Source: Phycisphaerae bacterium (GTDB lineage Bacteria; Planctomycetota; Phycisphaerae; UBA1845; UTPLA1). From it: a stretch of DNA of 8,633 nucleotides. The notes under the pieces were generated by a model, which ran no database searches, was not told where the DNA came from, and saw only the letters and a list, made by a program, of their open reading frames with translations. The position numbers were made by a program, and so were the translations under genes. Positions 1-7,709 of the stretch are shown here, piece after piece; the stretch's first letter is position 1, and every line of letters starts with the position of its first letter. The stretch spans positions 1 through 8,633 of the forward strand of contig JAJDEC010000184.1 of the NCBI GenBank assembly GCA_029259995.1. The letters run 5' to 3'.

Positions 1-1
1 C

Positions 2-2176
2 CTTCGGAGACAGGACTGCAATCTCAACGACGTACCCGACGACTGCGATCTCGACCCATCCGATCCGGACGGAGACGGCACTGTTGTTCCTGATTGCAAC
101 GTGAACGACATCCCCGACAGCTGTGACATCGATTGCAATCAGAACGGCGTCCCCGATGACTGCGATACCGCTCCGTCGGATCCCGACGGCGATGGCATTG
201 TCGTCGACGACTGTAACGGAAATGGCCTGCCCGACAGCTGCGAACCGGAATGCAACGCGAACGGTATTCCGGACGATTGCGACATCGATCCATCGGACCC
301 GGACGGTGACGGCGTCGTCATTGCCGATTGCAACCAGAATCTCATCCCCGACAACTGTGAAGAGGACTGCAACGGCAACGGCGTGCCCGACGACTGCGAT
401 ATCGATCCGTCGGATCCCGATGGCGACGGCGTCGTCATCCCCGATTGCAACGGAAACCACACGCCCGACGATTGTGATGTGGATTGCAATAACAATGGAA
501 TCCCCGATCGATGTGACATTAACCCATCCGATCCCGACGGGGATGGCGTCGTTTACGCCGATTGTGATCTCAACGGACGGCCCGATGACTGCGATGTTGA
601 TCCGACGGATCCCGATGGCGACGGAATCGTCGCGGACGACTGCAATACAAACGGCATCCCGGACGTATGTGAAACGAGCCTGGGCGCCGACATCGTGCTT
701 CCCGATCCAATGGGTTACTTCTTTCTTGGCGGATGCGTTGACATCGATGGCGATCAAATCATCGTCACCAATGGCATTGACGGCATCGAGGCGGAGATTC
801 CGCTCTTTGCCGCCACATACGGACAAATCGACGGCGAATGGCAATACGAAGCAACGCTGACCGGGACCAACGTCCCGGAAATCGCCTTCAGCGACCGGAT
901 TTCGTGTTCCGTCAGTGGCGACACGATCATCACAGGCTGGCAGTGGCTGGGCCCTTTCGGCGAGGCATACGTCTTTCGCAATATCAACGGGACCTGGCAA
1001 GAGGAAACCAAGCTCGTCGCCGCCGAAGCTGCAGGCAACGGGAGATTCGGGGCCGCCGTCGCGATCGATGGAGATCTTGCCCTGATCGGCGACTATTACG
1101 GCAGTCATGTGGGCGTCAACAACGGCGCCATATACGTGTTCCGCCGAATAGACGGGATGTGGCAGGAGCAACAGGAGCTCATCGCCTCCGATGCCCTGTC
1201 GAACGACGGATTCGGCGGCCACATATCGCTTGACGGAGACACTCTGCTTGTCGGCGCTACCGGTGCGAGGACGGGCAGCATCCAGAGCGGCGCGGTATAT
1301 GTATTCGAGCAGATCGACGGAAGTTGGCAGCAGGTCGCCAAACTGGGGCCATCCGACCCCGAGTCGTTTGACGCCTTCGGCGCCGGCGTCGCCATTCATG
1401 GCGACACCGCCATCGTCGGGGCGCCGTCGAGTGACGACGATGGGTCGCGAAGCGGATCGGCGTACGTCTTCAGAAAGATCGGAGACGTTTGGCAGCAGAT
1501 GCAGAAACTCACGGCGTCAGACGCAGCAGCATCCCGTTACTTCGGGCAATCCGTGGCAATCGAAAACGACTTGGCGATCATTGCATCCCGAATCGGCACG
1601 TACCTGTTCAGACGGGACAACGGCAGTTGGGTGGAGACGAAGAAGATCACAGCTCGAACGACTGAAAGCGTCGCGATCGATAACGGCAGAGTGATCGTCG
1701 GCCTTCCCGAATATGATGCACCGAACGGAGGAGGGGGCTTCGCGCAGGTGTTCGACATTCGATCGCAGGATTGCAACCTCAACGACATTCCCGACGATTG
1801 CGAGCTACCGGGCGACATGGATGCCGATGGCGTCGCCGATCTCTCGGACTTCGATGAGTTCATCACAGTGCTGCTTTCCGGCACGAACTGCCCGTTGGCA
1901 GACTTCAATCGGGACGGCGCTTTTAATGGTCTCGACATTGCCGGTTTCATCGACAGTGCGATCTACGCCAACGATTGTAATCACAACGGCATCGGCGATG
2001 ACAACGACGCGATCGGCGACGTCAACGGCGACGGCAGCGCCGACTTTGGCGACATCCCCGCGTTCGTCGCATCGCTCCTGAATGGCTTCGACTGCACGCT
2101 CGCCGACATCAACCAGGACGGCAGCGTCGACGGCAACGACGTCACTGGGTTGTCTGCATTGTTGATCGGCCCCTAA
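2..2176 (+). CDS. Partial secreted Ca-binding-repeat / FG-GAP beta-propeller / dockerin-like protein
   Basis: The frame is open from base 2 to the TAA at 2174-2176 (724 residues visible), so the true start and any signal peptide lie upstream; the internal GTG at 101 is only a convenience start. Residues 5-225 are eleven cysteine-paired modules (DCNxNGxPDxCD), six carrying an acidic SDPDGDG loop like thrombospondin type 3 or EF-hand calcium loops. Residues about 235-590 hold seven repeats with cores such as DGDTLLVGA and HGDTAIVGAP, most followed by an aYVFr...W segment, typical of FG-GAP/integrin-like propellers; seven cores suggest a complete seven-bladed propeller. After another DCNLNDIPDDCE module, residues 604-724 carry paired DxDxDGxxDxxD loops (GDMDADGVADLSD, ADFNRDGAFNGLD, GDVNGDGSADFGD, ADINQDGSVDGND), resembling two dockerin type I units. 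Family knowledge points to an extracellular calcium-stabilised protein; ligand and role are unknown. It looks monocistronic relative to radA. Confidence 0.9.
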   Translation, partial: LRRQDCNLNDVPDDCDLDPSDPDGDGTVVPDCNVNDIPDSCDIDCNQNGVPDDCDTAPSDPDGDGIVVDDCNGNGLPDSCEPECNANGIPDDCDIDPSDPDGDGVVIADCNQNLIPDNCEEDCNGNGVPDDCDIDPSDPDGDGVVIPDCNGNHTPDDCDVDCNNNGIPDRCDINPSDPDGDGVVYADCDLNGRPDDCDVDPTDPDGDGIVADDCNTNGIPDVCETSLGADIVLPDPMGYFFLGGCVDIDGDQIIVTNGIDGIEAEIPLFAATYGQIDGEWQYEATLTGTNVPEIAFSDRISCSVSGDTIITGWQWLGPFGEAYVFRNINGTWQEETKLVAAEAAGNGRFGAAVAIDGDLALIGDYYGSHVGVNNGAIYVFRRIDGMWQEQQELIASDALSNDGFGGHISLDGDTLLVGATGARTGSIQSGAVYVFEQIDGSWQQVAKLGPSDPESFDAFGAGVAIHGDTAIVGAPSSDDDGSRSGSAYVFRKIGDVWQQMQKLTASDAAASRYFGQSVAIENDLAIIASRIGTYLFRRDNGSWVETKKITARTTESVAIDNGRVIVGLPEYDAPNGGGGFAQVFDIRSQDCNLNDIPDDCELPGDMDADGVADLSDFDEFITVLLSGTNCPLADFNRDGAFNGLDIAGFIDSAIYANDCNHNGIGDDNDAIGDVNGDGSADFGDIPAFVASLLNGFDCTLADINQDGSVDGNDVTGLSALLIGP
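14..676 (+). repeat. Coding tandem repeat, 39-residue (117-bp) higher-order unit
   Basis: The 5' part of the first gene is a regular array. A long 26-residue module (DCNxNxxPDxCD plus xxPSDPDGDG and four more residues) alternates with a short 13-residue module lacking the acidic loop. Module starts in bases are 14 L, 92 S, 131 L, 209 S, 248 L, 326 S, 365 L, 443 S, 482 L, 560 L, 638 S. Four L+S pairs of exactly 117 bp are followed by an L directly joined to an L, so one short module is missing. The array is cut by the window edge, so its full copy number is unknown. Confidence 0.9.
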
Positions 2177-2183
2177 GCCGAAC

Positions 2184-2200
2184 GACAGAAATTCGCTGTC
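2184..2200. other. Small hairpin just after the propeller gene
   Basis: GACAG at 2184-2188 pairs with CTGTC at 2196-2200 around a 7-nt loop (AAATTCG), starting 7 nt after the stop codon. It is followed by CCCC rather than a T-run, so it is not a convincing intrinsic terminator. It may be a remnant of a dispersed palindromic repeat or simply mark the transcript end. Confidence 0.3.
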
Positions 2201-2271
2201 CCCAACGTGACGACAGTTAGCGCCTCGCTGTCGCCAGCGTGGCAAGCGTCAATCGTGCTCCCTCGATCTTC

Positions 2272-2293
2272 GTCGCCGCGAGGACGCGGCGGC
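2272..2293. other. GC-rich hairpin in the radA upstream region
   Basis: CGCCGCG (2274-2280) pairs perfectly with CGCGGCG (2285-2291) around an AGGA tetraloop; a T-G wobble (2273/2292) and a G-C pair (2272/2293) extend it to 9 pairs. A smaller stem, CGCTG/CAGCG at 2226-2230/2235-2239, lies just before it. No T-run follows. It lies between the propeller gene stop and the radA start, so it could end the upstream transcript or shield radA from read-through. Confidence 0.45.
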
Positions 2294-2312
2294 TCTGAAT
2301 GCCGTTTTCCCG

Positions 2313-2318
2313 TATCAT
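2313..2318 (+). promoter_or_regulatory. Candidate -10 box for a leaderless radA transcript
   Basis: TATCAT matches TATAAT at 5 of 6 positions and ends 8 nt before the radA ATG, the spacing expected if transcription starts at or next to the start codon. No Shine-Dalgarno sequence precedes the ATG (the bases before it are a C-run), which fits leaderless initiation. No recognisable -35 box sits 17 nt upstream, so this is tentative. Confidence 0.25.
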
Positions 2319-2326
2319 CCCCCCGC

Positions 2327-3697
2327 ATGGCCAAGCAACACACGCAGTTCACCTGTAAAGAATGCGGCTCCGTCCAGCCGCGCTGGATGGGCAAGTGCCC
2401 TGCCTGTGGTGAATGGGACGCCCTCGAAGAAAAACGTGTCGTCGGCACGACACAAGACAAGCATCGCCCCATCGCCCCTGCGTCCGACGCGGCCCTCGTT
2501 CAGGCCCTCGCCGACGTCCGGCCCGACAACACGAAGCGCTACGCCTCCGGCGTCTCCGAATTCGATCGCGTCCTCGGCGGTGGCATCGTTCCCGGCTCCG
2601 CCGTCCTCATCGGCGGCGATCCCGGCATTGGTAAATCCACGCTCCTCCTCCAGATCGGTCACGCCCTCGCCGAAGCGAAAAAGAAGATCGTCTATGTCAC
2701 GAGCGAGGAATCCCTTGGTCAGGTCCGCCTTCGCGCCGCCCGCCTTGATCTCGAAAATTCCCCGATGCGCGTCAGCGCCCAGACGAATCTCGACATCATC
2801 ATCAACCTCCTGCAACACGAGAAACCTGACGTCGTCATCATCGACTCCGTGCAGATGATCTATCGCCCCGATCTCGCCGCCGCCCCCGGCAGCGTCACGC
2901 AGCTCCGTGACGCCGCCGCCCGACTGATCTGGCTCGCCAAGCAGATGAACTTCGCCCTCATCCTCGTCGGTCACGTCACGAAAGAAGGCGCGATCGCCGG
3001 GCCGAAGATTCTCGAGCATCTCGTTGATTGCGTCGCCTATTTCGAAGGCGATCGCTTCCACTCCCACAGGCTCGTCCGCGCCATCAAGAATCGCTTCGGC
3101 TCGACGGACGAACTCGGCATTTTCGAAATGACGGATCGAGGCCTCGCCCCCGTGCCCGATCCGTCGAAGATGTTCCTCGCCGAACAGCGCGAAGGCCGCC
3201 CCGGCAGCGTCGTCCTCGCCGCCTGTGAAGGCACACGAACGCTGCTCGTCGAAGTCCAGGCCCTCTGCGTCCAATCCGTCTTCGGCTCGGCCAAACGCAA
3301 GACGACGGGCGTCGATGCCGCCCGCACGGCGATGGTTCTCGCCGTCCTCGAAAAGCATGCCGATTGCGTCGTTGGCGATCAGGACGTCTTCATCAACGTC
3401 GTCGGCGGCGTCAAAGTGACGGAACCCGCCGCCGATCTCGCCATCGCCCTCGCCGTCTATTCCGCCATGACGAATCGGACGCTGGCCACGGGCAGTGTCG
3501 TCTTCGGCGAGTTGGGGCTGGGCGCAGAGGTGCGTCCCGTGCATCATGCAAAGCAGCGCGCCACGGAAGCGGGCCGCGTGGGGTTCACGCAATGCCTGCT
3601 CCCCCGCGCCAGCGTCGAATCGATGCACCGAAAGCCCGGCGATATCGAAATCGCCGGCTGTGATCGACTCAATGAAGCGATCGCAGCGCTGGTATGA
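2327..3697 (+). CDS. radA: RadA/Sms, ATP-dependent recombination and branch-migration protein
   Basis: A 456-residue protein, the normal RadA length. It is known as a DnaB-like hexameric ATPase that drives branch migration of recombination intermediates with RecA. Domains in order: an N-terminal four-cysteine zinc finger (C10, C13, C24, C27); a RecA-like ATPase core with Walker A GDPGIGKS (97-104, K103) and a Walker B region VVIIDSVQ (169-176); the RadA-specific KNRFG motif (254-258); and a C-terminal Lon-like domain containing DQDVFINVVGG (351-361) and EPAADLA (366-372). The Lon Ser/Lys dyad is not evident, as usual for RadA, so this domain is structural rather than proteolytic. The ATG at 2327 is chosen because the zinc finger begins ten residues later; the frame stays open upstream to a GTG at 2207, but that extension has no RadA character. 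Codons are strongly C-ending. The next gene starts 96 nt downstream, so the two need not share a transcript. Confidence 0.97.
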   Translation: MAKQHTQFTCKECGSVQPRWMGKCPACGEWDALEEKRVVGTTQDKHRPIAPASDAALVQALADVRPDNTKRYASGVSEFDRVLGGGIVPGSAVLIGGDPGIGKSTLLLQIGHALAEAKKKIVYVTSEESLGQVRLRAARLDLENSPMRVSAQTNLDIIINLLQHEKPDVVIIDSVQMIYRPDLAAAPGSVTQLRDAAARLIWLAKQMNFALILVGHVTKEGAIAGPKILEHLVDCVAYFEGDRFHSHRLVRAIKNRFGSTDELGIFEMTDRGLAPVPDPSKMFLAEQREGRPGSVVLAACEGTRTLLVEVQALCVQSVFGSAKRKTTGVDAARTAMVLAVLEKHADCVVGDQDVFINVVGGVKVTEPAADLAIALAVYSAMTNRTLATGSVVFGELGLGAEVRPVHHAKQRATEAGRVGFTQCLLPRASVESMHRKPGDIEIAGCDRLNEAIAALV

Positions 3698-3778
3698 AGC
3701 CAGGCGTAACCTGAAGGGACGGACCGTCGCCAAGGATAGCGAGCCACGGACCGGATTCGACCCCAAAATCACCATGTC

Positions 3779-3783
3779 GGAGG
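3779..3783 (+). promoter_or_regulatory. Shine-Dalgarno site supporting a TTG start
   Basis: GGAGG lies 10 nt upstream of the TTG at 3794. It is the clearest ribosome-binding site in the window and favours the TTG over the first in-frame ATG at 3839, which has no such motif at a suitable distance. Confidence 0.6.
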
Positions 3784-3793
3784 CGATAGCACG

Positions 3794-6700
3794 TTGACAG
3801 TACTCAGCGAAGACACTTCGAAGGAAAAGCGATTCAGCATGGCGATGCTGATCGTGGCGACGCTCGCCATGCTCTGCGCCTGCATGTTGACCAACCCGCC
3901 GTCGTTCTCGCAGACGCACATGCAGGACAATTCGCTGTTGAAGACTGTCGTTTCCTACCTGGCGTTGGCCGGGGCGGACGGCGAATCCAGCGCATTCCCC
4001 ACATTGCGCATCGTCGAAATCCGACGATTCTGCTTCCACATCGGCGCGGCGGCACTCATGCTCGTATTCGGCGCCCAGCTGATCATGTCCAGGTCGCGGC
4101 CGACATTGACGCGCGACGACTTGTTCGACCTTAAGCGTCACATGACAGCGCCTTACGTTTATTGGGGGCTGCTGCTCTTCATCAGCGTTATCAGTTCCTA
4201 TTTTTCCCATGCGCCGAACGTCTCCATGGGCGGCGTACTCTTGCGGCTCTTTACGTTCGGCTGGTGGCTGCCGCTCGCCTTTGCCCTTCGGCCTGCCGAT
4301 GCCAGAAAACTGACTATCTCGATGGTGGCCGTCATCACGCTCATGACGCTCTTCGGCATCTGGTATTTCCACGGTCGCGCCGACGGACGGAACCGTCTCT
4401 GGTATCCCGTGGGGAACGAACTCTGGTTCGCCGCATGCCTGCTCCCAGCGATCTTCGCAGCGGCCGGCGGCATTCTGGCAGGTCTGCAGAAAAGGCAATC
4501 TTCGGACGGAAGCTCAGGGCAGCGAATCGATCTCATCGTGATGAGTTTCGTTGCGATGGCGATCTGCGGATACGCGCTCTGGATGACGAAGTCTCGCTCG
4601 GCCGGCGCCGGGATGTACGCCGGCGCGTGTTTCGCTCTGATTCTCCTCGCCCCCCGAAAGCGGCGGATGTTTGTCCTGTTGGGCAGCATTCTCGTCGCAA
4701 TCGCCGTCGTTCAATTCGTCGTGATGCCGCTGCTGCGGGAAAGCTCGATGGGCGACAGGGCCCACTCCGTGCGATCACGCCTGAATCACGAGTGGCCCTA
4801 CGCATTGACACTGTGGATGAGCAAGATTGTCGGCGGCAACGGCGAGGGCGGATACACGATGCTCGCCGGCCAGTTTGCGCGCGACGATCAACTGCTGGAT
4901 CCGAACGCCATCGCAATCGACGAGCACGTCTGGGTCGTCGAAGCCCACAACGAGTACCTGCAACTCCTCGCCGACGTCGGTATCGCCGGAACCATCGGGT
5001 TCGTCGGCGCGCTCATCGTCACGCTCTTCTGGGCCATTCGATATGTCGACAGGCGGCGAGAGAATCCGAAGGAGGCCGTCAATCGATCCGTCGTCATCGG
5101 CCTTGCCGCGGCCATCGTCGCCGTCGCATTCGAGGAGGGCGCGACCGTCGGTCTGCGCCAGCCCGGCCTGCCGCCCTTGTTTTTCACGGCGTGGGCCTGC
5201 CTGTGGGCAATGGTCCGAGATGAACGACCAATTCCGCAACGCAACGCTGCGCCGGAGGAGATCGAAGCACGGCGACTGAAGCCCAGCAGTGTTCGCCTGG
5301 CCGGCGTCGTGTCCGCGCTCGTCGCCATCGCGCTTGGGTTCGTCGGCTTTCAGAACTGGCGCGCCTCCCGCGCACAACATGATGCCGTCAAGGCGATTCA
5401 GGCGGGTGATTTCGAAACGGCGATTACGCAGGCCGACATGTCCGGCCGCAAATCTCTCGACCCGATGCGCAAACTCATTTCACGGAAGTACGCCATCGAA
5501 GCGCGCATTCTCGAATTGAGACGACGGACGCAAAGAGCCGTCGAGACCGAAACGCCGCCGAACGACAGGGACATCGAACTGGCGCGACTCGCACAGATCG
5601 AAATCAACGACCTTAATTCGGTCGCCCCAAGGTTTCTCGGGATCTCAACCCTGCGATGGGAACTCGCCCTGACGCGATGCGACATCCATCGAATGAGAAA
5701 CGAACGGGCCGAAGCGATCGAATTCCGAATCGAATTCCTCCGTCAACTGGAAAACTGCCGACTGGACGAACCCTTCAATTTTGAATACCTCGTCCGACTG
5801 TGGGCGGGATGGAATGAGCTGCCGTATTTCATTTCCTCAAGCGGAATGAGCAATTCGGATGTCGTTCAGTTTCTGAACGACCTGGCCCGCCCTTCGCCCG
5901 CGGATCGAGTGAACTGGCTCCGGATGTACCTGCGCCGCAACGATGTTGATGCCGATCCGCGCTTTCGTATGCTGGTGCAGGAACTTGCGACGCATTTCCC
6001 CGGCTTCCAATCGATGATGGAAGGCGCCGTCAATATCGCAAAGGCCGACGCCGAAAAGCCCTACGCCGAATGGACGGATCCGTTGTCGCCCGAAACGCTG
6101 AGAATCTCGGCGCTGTATTCCGACATGATCGGACAACACGCTCGTGCCGCCAAAGATGCCGGACTTGCCGCCGACATGTACGCCAAGTCCGGCGGACCGC
6201 TCTTCACGGCGCATTCGGCTGCCCTCTATGAACAAGTGAATGACCAATTCCGCGACGATCCGACCCGCGATCCGGCCCCGCTGCTTGAACGGCTCGTCAA
6301 GGCCTCAGAGATTCTCTACGGCCCGCTTCCCCGCACAGACGGCTCGGCCACGTCGATCAATCTGGATTTTCATCTGGGCGCGACGCGGCTGCTGATCCTG
6401 TTGGCGACGGGACGCGAAGCGGAAGCGAAATCACAGATCGAGCATCTTTCCCCGAATTCGAACGAGCCGATCGACACGCGCCTGGCAAACGCCTATGCAT
6501 CGCTGGCGAATCAGTTCGCGTTTCGTTCCGAAATCGGATCGAAAGTCAACGCGTGGATCCAACGCGCAGATGCACTGGTTCCGGATTTGCTCTTTGCAAA
6601 ATATGCGAAGCTTCGGCTCTCACTCGCACGTGGCGACGACAACGCCGCATTCGAAACTGCGACGACGATTATCGACGCCTCCGCCGACCGCAACGAAGGC

Positions 6701-6901
6701 TTCGCCGCCCTCGCACAGGCGGAGATGGAAAGGCCCGAGAGCGGCGTCTGGAGCGCCTTGCGGAGAAAATACGACGACTACCCGCCGCTGCCCGAAACGC
6801 CGTCAACGCAGCCCGCCGCACCGACGCGACGCGTTCCCGATATTTCCGAATTGCCGAACGAGGCGGCGGCCGCAGAAACCGTCGGCTCCGCAGCGCCATG
6901 A
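3794..6901 (+). CDS. O-antigen ligase/polymerase-type (Wzy_C/WaaL-like) membrane protein with large TPR-like C-terminal half
   Basis: The N-terminal half (residues 1-522) shows about 13 hydrophobic segments, roughly at 16-32, 79-98, 121-137, 147-165, 173-192, 209-230, 247-264, 270-286, 291-311, 397-416, 431-447, 458-474 and 502-520. A long loop at about 312-396, probably periplasmic, ends in HNEYLQLLADVGIAG (from H385). A histidine-asparagine motif followed by G..G at this position is characteristic of the O-antigen ligase/polymerase superfamily, which transfers or polymerises lipid-linked glycans at the outer face of the inner membrane. The TKSRSAGAG segment (265-273) also fits. Residues 523-995 are soluble and alpha-helical, with TPR-like stretches (for example AVKAIQAGDFETAITQAD), followed by a Pro/Thr/Ala-rich tail. 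At 1035 residues it is about twice the size of a simple ligase. The start is TTG, supported by an upstream GGAGG. No glycosyltransferases are visible nearby, so the substrate cannot be named and ligase versus polymerase is unresolved. Confidence 0.82.
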   Translation: MTVLSEDTSKEKRFSMAMLIVATLAMLCACMLTNPPSFSQTHMQDNSLLKTVVSYLALAGADGESSAFPTLRIVEIRRFCFHIGAAALMLVFGAQLIMSRSRPTLTRDDLFDLKRHMTAPYVYWGLLLFISVISSYFSHAPNVSMGGVLLRLFTFGWWLPLAFALRPADARKLTISMVAVITLMTLFGIWYFHGRADGRNRLWYPVGNELWFAACLLPAIFAAAGGILAGLQKRQSSDGSSGQRIDLIVMSFVAMAICGYALWMTKSRSAGAGMYAGACFALILLAPRKRRMFVLLGSILVAIAVVQFVVMPLLRESSMGDRAHSVRSRLNHEWPYALTLWMSKIVGGNGEGGYTMLAGQFARDDQLLDPNAIAIDEHVWVVEAHNEYLQLLADVGIAGTIGFVGALIVTLFWAIRYVDRRRENPKEAVNRSVVIGLAAAIVAVAFEEGATVGLRQPGLPPLFFTAWACLWAMVRDERPIPQRNAAPEEIEARRLKPSSVRLAGVVSALVAIALGFVGFQNWRASRAQHDAVKAIQAGDFETAITQADMSGRKSLDPMRKLISRKYAIEARILELRRRTQRAVETETPPNDRDIELARLAQIEINDLNSVAPRFLGISTLRWELALTRCDIHRMRNERAEAIEFRIEFLRQLENCRLDEPFNFEYLVRLWAGWNELPYFISSSGMSNSDVVQFLNDLARPSPADRVNWLRMYLRRNDVDADPRFRMLVQELATHFPGFQSMMEGAVNIAKADAEKPYAEWTDPLSPETLRISALYSDMIGQHARAAKDAGLAADMYAKSGGPLFTAHSAALYEQVNDQFRDDPTRDPAPLLERLVKASEILYGPLPRTDGSATSINLDFHLGATRLLILLATGREAEAKSQIEHLSPNSNEPIDTRLANAYASLANQFAFRSEIGSKVNAWIQRADALVPDLLFAKYAKLRLSLARGDDNAAFETATTIIDASADRNEGFAALAQAEMERPESGVWSALRRKYDDYPPLPETPSTQPAAPTRRVPDISELPNEAAAAETVGSAAP

Positions 6902-6917
6902 CGGGTCGAAAGTTGTT

Positions 6918-7619
6918 ATGTGCGGACGATATACACTGACATGCGAACTCGACGATCTCATCGCCGAATTCGGAATCGAAATCGCGACAGAACTGACGCC
7001 GCGTTACAACATCGCGCCAACGCAGTATGCGCCCATCGTGCGATCGATGGACGGCGCCGCGCGAATGGACGCATTGCGATGGGGCCTGATTCCCTCCTGG
7101 AGCAAGGACGCGTCGATCGGCGCACGACTCATCAATGCCCGCAGCGAAACCGCCGACATCAAGCCGTCGTTCCGTTCCGCCTTCAAGTCACGGCGATGCA
7201 TCGCGCCCGCGTCAGGATTCTACGAATGGAGGAAGTCGGCGGCGGGCCCCAAACAGCCCTATTGGGTTCACCTGGACAATGAACGGCCGATCGCATTTGC
7301 CGGTCTCTGGGAAACCTGGTCGCATGAAGGCGCTGCGCCGCTGGAAACGTTCACGATCCTGACGACGACGCCGAACGCAACGATGCAGTCGTTGCACGAT
7401 CGAATGCCCGCGATGCTGGCGCCAGGCGATTTCGCGGCATGGCTCGACCCGGAAGTGAAAGACGTGTCCCGACTGAAAACACTCATGCGACCCTGGGACG
7501 GCGCCGCGCTCTCGCTCACGCGAGTCAGCCCGCGCGTCAACAACGTTCGCAACGATGACGCCGACCTGATCAAGGAAATCGAACACGAGGCGAACGGAGA
7601 ACAGGGACTTCTCTTCTGA
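6918..7619 (+). CDS. yedK: SRAP-family abasic-site DNA-protein crosslinking protein (YedK/HMCES-like)
   Basis: A 233-residue protein of the usual SRAP length. Family knowledge: the amino group and thiol of Cys2 form a stable thiazolidine crosslink to abasic sites in single-stranded DNA, protecting them until repair. Visible active-site features are MCGRYTL at the N terminus (C2, exposed after Met removal), N31, RWGLIPSW (54-61), NARSE (73-77), SGFYEW (99-104, catalytic E103) and LHDRMPAML (H160). The start at 6918 is fixed by the need for Cys at position 2; the frame stays open upstream into the preceding gene but that part is not SRAP. The gap to the upstream membrane-protein stop is only 16 nt, so co-transcription is likely although the functions are unrelated. 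There is no strong Shine-Dalgarno site. The first copy of the intergenic repeat begins about 10 nt after the stop. Confidence 0.95.
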   Translation: MCGRYTLTCELDDLIAEFGIEIATELTPRYNIAPTQYAPIVRSMDGAARMDALRWGLIPSWSKDASIGARLINARSETADIKPSFRSAFKSRRCIAPASGFYEWRKSAAGPKQPYWVHLDNERPIAFAGLWETWSHEGAAPLETFTILTTTPNATMQSLHDRMPAMLAPGDFAAWLDPEVKDVSRLKTLMRPWDGAALSLTRVSPRVNNVRNDDADLIKEIEHEANGEQGLLF

Positions 7620-7629
7620 GTACATGATC

Positions 7630-7709
7630 GGAATCGTTCATCGTGTGGAATCGGCAAAGGGCCGGTTCGTTACAGGCGATCGGCCCACGGCGGATTCAAT
7701 GAATCAAAC
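7630..7709 (+). repeat. Intergenic structured repeat, copy A
   Basis: This 80-bp segment aligns without gaps to the reverse complement of 8531-8610 at 67 of 80 positions, with weaker similarity for about 10 bp beyond on each side. It starts roughly 10 nt after the SRAP stop. It keeps one hairpin (GAATCGGC 7648-7655 with GCCGGTTC 7661-7668, one wobble) and a 13-bp palindrome, GATTCAATGAATC at 7693-7705, that is shared with copy B. The second hairpin and the terminal stem seen in copy B are disrupted here, so this copy looks older or degraded. Confidence 0.9.

Noticed and set aside
139..519. Minus-strand open frame with a regular SQSSGxPxxLQS pattern
   Set aside because: The periodicity is the antisense image of the cysteine/aspartate repeats of the + strand gene; the sense reading has coherent calcium-loop chemistry.
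2207..2326. Longer radA starting at GTG 2207
   Set aside because: The extra 40 residues have no RadA character and precede the zinc finger that normally begins within about ten residues of the start; ATG 2327 gives the standard length.
3718..3728. GACGG-A-CCGTC palindrome between radA and the membrane-protein gene
   Set aside because: A single-base centre leaves too small a loop for a stable hairpin, no T-run follows, and the 11-bp palindrome could be chance in GC-rich DNA.
3794..3822. TTGACA at 3794-3799 as a -35 box, which would move the membrane-protein start to ATG 3839
   Set aside because: The hexamer at the correct spacing downstream is TTCGAA, not a -10 box, and the GGAGG upstream supports translation from the TTG itself.
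2315..4498. A 727-codon open frame on the minus strand across radA and into the membrane-protein gene
   Set aside because: It lies codon-on-codon antisense to both sense genes (same phase), where stops would require TTA, CTA or TCA sense codons that these C-ending, GC-rich genes rarely use. Its product is a compositionally biased D/E/A/G/H-rich string with no recognisable domain, while the sense strand encodes clear families.
6495..6917. Longer SRAP protein starting inside the membrane-protein gene
   Set aside because: SRAP chemistry needs Cys at position 2 after Met removal, which fixes the start at 6918; the upstream extension is an out-of-frame reading of the previous gene.
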